Shown here piece by piece: positions 59,701 to 64,000 of a stretch of 64,000 nucleotides of DNA (within the stretch, counting starts at the first letter, position 1; each line of letters starts with the position of its first letter). Both the position numbers and the translations under genes were made by a program. The stretch spans positions 9,059,501 to 9,123,500 of the forward strand of contig NC_091971.1 in NCBI RefSeq assembly GCF_036711975.1. Direction: 5' to 3'. Under the pieces are notes generated by a model. It searched no databases. It was not told where the DNA came from and saw nothing but the letters and a program-made list of their open reading frames with translations. The DNA is from Onthophagus taurus (lineage: Eukaryota > Arthropoda > Insecta > Coleoptera > Scarabaeidae).

Positions 59701-62470
59701 TTATAGATCAGAAAATACTAACATTTTCCCCGCTATTTATATTAGAGTGTCTGTTGTACTTGCACAACAATGTAGATAAATATACTGCTCACAGAGATAT
59801 ACACAGCTACAGAACCCATAACAATCATAAGCTAAAACCTAAATTTTGCAGACTCTCTAAGTTTTTACTGCGCCAAAGTTTTACAATAAATTAGCTTTAA
59901 CTTTGGATGCACAAAGAAATATTGTTATTATTATTGTCTTTTTTTACTTTTGCCCACCTAGAATCGGGATTCAGACCAGTGTGCGGTGTTTGACAGAGTA
60001 AATAGAGGGAAGTTATGTGAGGAGATGGGGAGAAGAAATAAACAAAAGGTTTTGGACAACAAAGGGATTAAAGCAGAAATGTCTGCAGACTCATAACTGT
60101 GTAATTGCGTGTACTAGAAGCTTAATAATAAATTTTTACCTTAAGTAACATTTCTGATTGATCCCTTAAAATTTCTCTCCCAACTTTTGAAAGAACCAAA
60201 CCATCAGATAAATTACAATTATTTTTAATTCTTCCTTTAACAATTTCATCTTCAATTTCTTGATCAATACTTTCATTAACATCACTTGTAACGCGTACCC
60301 CTTTAATGTAAAGGGCCAAACAACGCCTGGACGATTTAATTTTATTCTGCACCTTCAAATCCATCATTTTCTTAATTGTCACGTTCCTTAAGAACCGATT
60401 AATAAGCGAACTTTTCGACGAAGACGGTCTTAAATTCGGCAAACTTTTACTTTGAAGATCATCGCCTCTCTCGTTACTTAAATCGAATTTAAAATTTTGT
60501 ATCGCATAATGATTAGGTTTCGAAATTTTCCTTTTCGGCGAGTTTAAATGTTTCGTTGAATTTTCGGAAAAATCCGAAACGGTTTCGTTATCGGACCAAT
60601 CAAGTTTTGTCGACGACGCGTACTTATTTGGGGTAATTTTGATTTTTTCTTTTTCAATTTCGTCGGTTGTTGTAATTTTTTCCGCGACGGGAGTTGGGGG
60701 ATCAATATGTTCGAAATCTTCGATTAAATTTTCTTTGGCTTTGCGTTTAAATATGTTAAATTCTTTAAGAATCATTTGATAAATAGTGGACGATTTCGGT
60801 TTTTGTTGTTCGAAAGATTTTTGAAAGTTGTCGTATTCGTACGAATAACTGATCCCTTTGTGTTCATAAACGTTGCTATCGCAAAGAATTACGTTTGAGG
60901 GTAAACCCTCTTGTGGGTAATTTGGGTAAAAACCTTCACTTTTTGTTAATTTTAAGTTGGTTTTAGCTAATTCTAAGTTAAGGTTGCCGATTTTTTTGAT
61001 TGGGGCTGGAGCTTCGGTGGTTTCGTAATTATTGCTGTTACGCCTACTTTTAATTGCTCCATTAACTGAAGAAGAATAAACAGTTACATCTTCTTGCCCT
61101 TCAGGGACACCACGCTCCGCTAAAGGAACTGATGATGAAAAGTTTAAAATGTTTTTTAAGCTCCCAAATATGTTTCCATCCAATAAATTAGTTTCAGATT
61201 TTTTCTTTTTTAACCCATTGTTTTCCTCAACGATGTTCGTATCAATATATTTTTTATTCGTCTTTTTTAAACAACTCGCTTTTGGTAATTTATGAGATGG
61301 TTCTTTTTTAATAACATTTTGAGATTCACTCCCTGATGAATCTTCTTCATCGATCGAGCTTTCGTTCGAGCTTGAAGACGTCGAAGAAAACCGCGAAGTA
61401 TGAGTATAAATGTCGGATTTAATTTCGCGATCATTTGTTGATTCGTAATAAGGGGCATCGCCTTCAGCAGCCCAACTATAACGACCCTTAACAACGTCTG
61501 GTTTTCGACGAAACCCTCTTTGAAAGAAATTCATTGAAATATCGGGTTCAATCGTTATAAAACCATGATTAATATGAATATCATCGATTTTCGTGCTGTT
61601 TAATATATCCTCGTGAAAGGAAACGCGTTTTTTTGGCGTATCCGATTTCAATTTCTTTTTGCGTTGGCGACGAAACACAATTTGTTCTTGTTCGGAATTA
61701 ACGGTGATTTCTTGTAAAGGGGGTAAATCGGAAACGTCTGGTTTTATCTCATTGTTTGGATTATTATTTAAAGAAATTTTTAAATTTTCGTTTACTTCTT
61801 CTGATAAAGATACATGCATATCATCAACTTTATCAGGATCTGCTGCAATTTTATTTTGAATGGTGTAATCTAAGAGTTCATAACTGTTTAGAGAAATATT
61901 CATAAGATCCTCTGTTTTATCAGAAACGCCACGACACTTCACAACATCTTCCATTTGAAGCTCATCTTCCTCATTCTTTTTGCGATTCAAATAATATTCT
62001 TTGTAAGAGTTACTACACATCTCATTTAACCATAATTTTTCATCTAACGCTATTGAGTTCCTTAATAAATGCCTATCAATCTCTTCAATCAAACTATTTG
62101 GTACAGAAGATGATAAATTACTATTACTACTACTTTTATTAATATTCTGATTTACAACATCACTTTTCGTCATGGCAAAATAAGATTTTGTGTCCTCAAT
62201 TTTATTACCTTCCTCCTTCTCTGGTTTACCTTTATCTGTTTTTTCTGAGTTATCATCACTATCGATAGATGGGGCACTGGCAGACATAACGGAAGTAAGT
62301 TCACTTTCGCTATCAAAAAGTTGTACCCCGGAATCCCCAGGCGATGTAATACTTGAATTTGCCGACATTGTACTTGATGTCATGAGATGATCTTTTTTTA
62401 AATCTTCCACAAACGGTTTGCACTTTTTAAAATTAATTTCCATTACGCGTTCCAACGTTTCACTTTCCAT
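50789..62470 (-). CDS. Plekhm2: PLEKHM2/SKIP-like PH-domain protein
   Basis: Five coding exons on the minus strand with matching phases: 62470-60140, 52178-51643, 51588-51369, 51299-51078, 51016-50789. They give about 1178 residues. The C-terminal 400 residues follow human PLEKHM2: EMLLKVFPVASAYTTF...LTNTTLYI, a PH domain ending PHTFQLNIGGTTL...WLQALVHAAS, and CILEFSCREVHECGGDWILY. The family links Arl8-positive lysosomes to kinesin-1. The Ser/Asp-rich first exon has STKLDWSDNE near residue 625, resembling the W-acidic kinesin-light-chain motif of SKIP. No RUN domain is visible. A possible acceptor (TTGTTGTAG) ends six bases before this ATG, so earlier coding exons cannot be excluded. The 7.96-kb first intron holds the gypsy element and other insertions. 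Confidence 0.88.
52275..52303 (+). repeat. Left member of a 29-bp inverted repeat pair
   Basis: TGAATCCCGATTCTAGCTGG and the next nine bases match the reverse complement of 59,945-59,973 at about 26 of 29 positions; the first 16 are perfect. These look like terminal inverted repeats of a DNA transposon of about 2.5 kb, after subtracting the gypsy insertion. No clear target duplication is seen. Confidence 0.55.
52470..52670 (-). other. Orphan acidic open frame in the PLEKHM2 intron
   Basis: The minus frame reads SSDPVVTGLRTLQSVPLKEL, then SPEARELITDSMEED with an acidic run, and ends PFTRN-stop. It looks like real coding sequence in composition. It is not needed by the host gene, because exons ending at 60,140 and starting at 52,178 join in phase and align without a gap to human PLEKHM2. 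It has no donor after it. It is perhaps a piece of an older DNA transposon flanked by the inverted repeats at 52,275 and 59,945. The product is unknown. Confidence 0.4.
52681..52884 (-). repeat. 3' LTR of the gypsy element
   Basis: This is a 204-bp terminal repeat, identical by eye to 57,684-57,887. It begins 38 bp after the gag-pol stop codon. The few bases before it on the minus strand (AGGGTGGCCGAG) are only a weak polypurine tract. Confidence 0.95.
52923..57443 (-). CDS. Gag-Pol polyprotein of the Ty3/gypsy element
   Basis: A single 1506-residue frame. In order: a Gag capsid-like region (about residues 90-250), two CCHC zinc knuckles (about 293-330), and a retropepsin-like protease with DPGSA at about 371 and an IIGR segment further on. 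Then follow reverse transcriptase with YLDD at about 753, RNase H with HTDAS at about 900 and TDCQA further on, an integrase HHCC zinc-binding domain (about 1110-1155) and DDE core (Asp near 1182, Asp near 1243, Glu near 1277), and a C-terminal GPLEV segment of the GPY/F type. Domain order RT-RNase H-integrase defines Ty3/gypsy. Gag and Pol are fused without a frameshift. The protease shows DPG where DTG or DSG is usual. The lineage within Ty3/gypsy is not settled. Confidence 0.96.
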   Translation of the reverse strand: MSDPHSELPSNNTEPNKAETGGFCFNLNKAGTSTMAESSTGIDGGNMQNVLIALTECLREMRAETNTRKAELASSKPEQFQIMPDLNKTISTFDGDVDLLCAAEWIRGIENSASMYKWPECIKIETARNHLVGPARDWYNARSGDIRNWDDFRVKFEKTFIEPTSTGEKWDRMRKRIQKQNESVMSYYHDKYKLCRALQLNNNEIKEEILRGLYSRVIAGNLCVKSYGDLDELYQDIVNSERLIEKRKEVHEKRESTTGNKNTKSQGTMLRKSVGENEGEQDQRRNKSEGIKCFRCGGLGHMASQCLKREAVCFLCNKPGHQRKDCRWRKEDSDRRDVRVIEDTTTTYNSGIEKYFKRILLNEKKYVALVDPGSAVCTIQAHLVDEKNRQKTNIELTGFGEGKPVKCSEKIIARVMVDEVFVNNVDIFVVPENAQSVPVIIGRSFTEAPELAYARIKDSLVFGWDDSLPFSEISELDRSRRECVVAAEDVIVSNNSMQLIKAKVANIDVLVPMKNKSENPKQFMKDDVVGIVRDINTISEQIPSKEPITVDMLRVDSETKDEVIDKLVDLCNEYRDCFALNVSELGCTNAITVDIDDSGVPVRSKPYRANIDERKTIADIVNEWKINGIVTETDSPYASPVLLVKKKTGEPRLVVDYRRLNQQTIKKNFPIASLDEHLENLQNAKLFTTLDLAQGYLQLPLSEAAKPKTAFITPDCTGQFERMIFGLTNGPYEFSRLMNKVLGPLRNRVAMSYLDDIIIPAYDWEQMFERLKLVFDKLRGAGLTLKISKCEFGRKRVEYLGFILSSEGLRPSENKVKAVKEFPRPISVHDVRRFLGLTSFFRRFVNNYSVRARPLSDLTKKSTVFQWNDEQEKSFCDLKQALISEPVLKLYRVNANRTELHTDASALGLAGVLLQEQEDGKLHPIYYVSRKTSEVEQKYHSTKLELMAVVVCVDRLRNLLIGIPFTVFTDCQAIVYLNVKKSQDPQIARWFGLLQEYDLELKYRPGERMSHVDALSRAPVEKASETLIDIYDRLDVLNVLSREDYVLLIQYSDPKLKRIIELLKKPKRIRQEEEEVKLYEIDNSRLVRNVKVGKIERKLYVVPKSVRKSIVVQHHDGQGHFGVDRTMASIQKYYWFGGMRSYVKRHIRACVECLLSKIPSGKKPGELHPIPVSQRPFGRIHIDHLGPLIRSKKGNVHILVVVDALTKFVKLYAVRDTKTVSTIRVLKKFIDQFGIPDQIICDRGTSFTSDNFRKFMTECGIKQTLNSSQWPSANGQVERVNRTLIPCLMTEKEEEDRWDTNLIQIEQNLNLAVNKTTGKTPYEVLYGYLPKFGSAKLKTLAKDAQNEWIPSETVQREVRDVIEKEQIRYKERYDRKRYSGLKFNVGDIVFMKRVAKPGDGEPTKLQDKYRGPLEVIAVLPSDTYRVATLDVEDQRKFATTAHVSQLKIYQNHEESDDETEEESPSDESEKEQDDPPCRSASKIEIGEESTTRRIRRKPTYLNDYEV
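57487..57662 (-). repeat. Tandem array in the gypsy 5' leader
   Basis: About five and a half copies of a 28-36-bp unit built from CACTTCACAGTAGRTCCAGA and CTTTTGKG lie between the primer-binding site and the Gag start codon. Some units carry an extra CACTT insertion. The position is comparable to the insulator array of Drosophila gypsy, but the sequence is different. Confidence 0.85.
57666..57683 (-). other. Probable primer-binding site of the gypsy element
   Basis: Directly after the 5' LTR the minus strand reads TATCAGAAGTGGGATAGG. TCAGAAGTGGGAT would pair with a tRNA 3' arm ending ATCCCACTTCTGA, as in insect tRNA-Leu from memory. The usual TGG complementary to CCA is not present at the start, so the site is offset by a few bases. 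Confidence 0.45.
57684..57887 (-). repeat. 5' LTR of the gypsy element
   Basis: This is a 204-bp terminal repeat, the same as 52,681-52,884. It carries the promoter end for the minus-strand element transcript. The target duplication TAAG follows at 57,888. Confidence 0.95.
57892..58789. other. Intron sequence without a recognised feature
   Basis: This is part of the PLEKHM2 first intron. No exon of suitable phase or repeat is apparent. Confidence 0.4.
58790..59890 (+). mobile_element. LINE fragment, reverse transcriptase
   Basis: The plus strand reads YDLSKAFDYVNHNLLIKKL at about 58,820, is interrupted at 58,912-59,101 by a MITE, and resumes at 59,127 with a 255-residue frame. That frame contains GLPQALVLGPLLFLIYINDL and FYADDTTL, the reverse-transcriptase active site, and ends at 59,894. 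The pattern is that of Jockey/CR1-like non-LTR elements. It is truncated at both ends relative to a full element and lies antisense to the host gene. Confidence 0.85.
58912..59103. mobile_element. ~190-bp MITE nested in the LINE fragment
   Basis: The ends ATAACCAGAAATGACA and TGTCACTTCTGGTTAT are inverted repeats. A second inverted pair lies inside: CGCCATCTTATCGCGAGTTACCAA against CTTGGCAACTCGCTATAATATGGCG. The whole element therefore folds on itself. It splits the LINE reading between the YDLSKAFD part and the rest, which dates it after the LINE. Confidence 0.75.
59945..59973 (-). repeat. Right member of the 29-bp inverted repeat pair
   Basis: CTAGAATCGGGATTCA at 59,958-59,973 is the exact reverse complement of 52,275-52,290, and similarity continues inward to 59,945. 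Together the pair encloses the gypsy element, the LINE fragment and the orphan frame. Confidence 0.55.
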
Positions 62471-63627
62471 TATTAGCTACAACAAAACCATTAAAGAAAA
62501 ACAGAATTTATTGATTTGTTTTTGTCCTTAATGAAATTTTATGTGTATGCGTCCCTTGTGAAACTATTTAATGAATCATTCTTTTTAGCATTGATTTTCA
62601 AGGGTGCAAATTAAAAATTTCCTGTGTTATTATTAATATTGCGGTGACGAAAATGGTAATAAAGAAAAGGATTGACGTCGGTGTAGTTTGATGAGGTGGA
62701 AATTGTTGATTTTAACGAGTCAAGTACTTACTTATCAGGTGAATTTTTGTTGCCTTATGTTAGAAAAACACTGATTACAGTTTGAAGCGGTTTAAAGGTG
62801 CATTGCACTGGGGAATAGTAGGTTTTTATGCCAATTGAACACAACAAAAATTGCACATTTTGACAGATCGAACGCATGCGCAGTTAGGTTAGAAATTTTA
62901 GTATCGATTATTTAAAATTTTATAACTAAATTATATTCGACCGTTTAATATTACGTTTATATGATTATATTTTACAGAAAGGATTAGATGGGAGTGAAAA
63001 TTAAAAATAAATTTTAAATTTAAAAACATACTTTCAAATTATTTTTAACTTAAAGTGGCGACATCTTACGTTCTTACACATCATTTTTTGACACAAATTC
63101 AAATTTATAAATGTATAGTATATTAATATTTATGAATTATTATAAAATTAAACTTTAAAATAGTAATAGGGTTTCACTGAATTCAATGAAAATTGTATTG
63201 TTGACAGTTCACGCGCATGCGTAATAAAGTTATATATTTTGTTATCGATTTTTAAGCTAATAAATTTATTATTAGCTGTTTATTAATTAATTATACTTTA
63301 AATTGTTGCTCTTCTTATTTCTTTCAAGTGGTTTGACTTGAATGATTTAAGTTTTTCAGACATATTTGAAAAAAGAAGTATAAAGATGTTCCTCTTGGGA
63401 TAAGTTTCAGATTTTTGTAAGCCAGTACCTCACAGAGGGTCTGAAATAGGGGGACGGCCTAACCCCCTATTATAACACTCTTACTCTCAACATATGCCTG
63501 GAAAATGTTACAAGAAATTTAACAATAGTCAACCTCAGAGAAACATTAAGTGTAATGCCCTGTAATTTGTCTCTTTAATCATGTTTCATTTGATATTTCT
63601 GATACATCAAATCGTTAACACATTCTA
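62471..63627 (-). promoter_or_regulatory. Upstream region of the PLEKHM2-like gene with two NRF1/DRE-like modules
   Basis: Module one has TGACAG at 62,861, GCATGCGC at 62,874 and TATCGATT at 62,902. Module two has TGACAG at 63,202, GCATGCG at 63,215 and TATCGATT at 63,243. Internal offsets are the same (13 and 41 bases). GCGCATGCGC is the NRF1/Erect-wing motif and TATCGAT the DREF core, both typical of insect housekeeping promoters. No open frame long enough for a RUN domain is present. Confidence 0.5.
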
Positions 63628-64000
63628 TTAATTAACCCATACTTTAATATTTTCAACCAATTCAAAAATACAGTCATTCTTATTATTAATAAATCTAACA
63701 AAACCATTTTGAATAAATAACTCAAAAATCTCCAAAATACATTTAAGATCAAAAATTGCATGATTTTCCCCTAATGAATAACAATCAAATAGAATTATTT
63801 CAACGTTATTTTTCAATAAATTAATCCTTTTACCAGCAATGTAACTCAACATTTCATAAAATCCCTGTAAATCGATACCAAACGATGCTTTTAACATTAC
63901 TTGACAGTGATCCTCAAAGTTTTCCATTTCTTTACAATCCTCAATTTCTTTTCGAACGTTATTTAAGTTATCACATAAAGATTTCCACATCATTTTTATA
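63628..64000 (-). CDS. JMJD4-like JmjC protein, C-terminal exon, cut by the window edge
   Basis: The minus frame ends at the TAA of 63,630-63,628 and is open to the window edge. It reads MMWKSLCDNLNNVRKEIEDC, then HCQVMLKASFGIDLQGFYEM and IAGKRINLLKN, close to the region after the JmjC domain of human JMJD4 (HHCQVIMRSCSGINFEEFYHF and IAEKRL). JMJD4 is a 2-oxoglutarate oxygenase that hydroxylates a lysine of the release factor eRF1. The catalytic JmjC domain itself must lie outside the window. The first Met is probably internal. Identification rests on this tail alone. Confidence 0.75.
   Translation of the reverse strand, partial: IKMMWKSLCDNLNNVRKEIEDCKEMENFEDHCQVMLKASFGIDLQGFYEMLSYIAGKRINLLKNNVEIILFDCYSLGENHAIFDLKCILEIFELFIQNGFVRFINNKNDCIFELVENIKVWVN

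Overview
The window is nuclear DNA of an insect. It is AT-rich, has short introns (about 60-250 bp) in compact genes, and carries Ty3/gypsy, LINE, Tigger-like and MITE debris with AT-rich tandem satellites. A beetle is my weak guess from general character; no marker in the window proves it.

Layout. (1) Positions 1-33,000 contain no protein-coding exon I can support. They hold two unrelated satellites, each built as A/B dimers (about 359 bp at 317-3290; about 328 bp at 25,730-28,490), a 31-bp minisatellite (20,123-21,005), three relics of non-LTR retrotransposons, a ~0.55-kb tandem duplication, small inverted-repeat elements, and several GC-rich, CpG-rich islands with CTCF-like and Pho/YY1-like motifs. 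These islands may include the missing 5' exon and promoter of polyhomeotic. (2) 33,047-37,787 (+) is polyhomeotic (ph), twelve coding exons with HD1, FCS zinc finger and SAM domain; its start codon lies in an unseen upstream exon. (3) 41,034-47,542 (-) is an SRRM1/SRm160 splicing coactivator, eight coding exons, convergent with ph; one intron holds a dead Tigger transposase and a LINE relic. (4) 50,789-62,470 (-) is a PLEKHM2/SKIP-like PH-domain protein, five coding exons. Its 8-kb first intron holds an intact Ty3/gypsy element with identical 204-bp LTRs and a TAAG target duplication, a LINE fragment carrying a nested MITE, and a pair of 29-bp inverted repeats enclosing everything. (5) 63,628-64,000 (-) is the C-terminal exon of a JMJD4-like JmjC protein, cut by the window edge.

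The four host genes are not an operon-like system: a Polycomb PRC1 subunit, a splicing factor, a predicted lysosome-kinesin adaptor and a predicted JmjC lysyl hydroxylase. The three minus-strand genes are in head-to-tail order. The most unusual things are the foldback family built on CTAGTTCTAG blocks around a CATTCGGGTTTAGCCG hairpin (two loci), the two duplicated NRF1/DRE-like modules with identical internal spacing upstream of the PLEKHM2-like gene, the apparent absence of a RUN domain in that gene, and the recently inserted gypsy element with a DPGS protease motif and a repeat array in its leader. I see no clear new multi-gene system.
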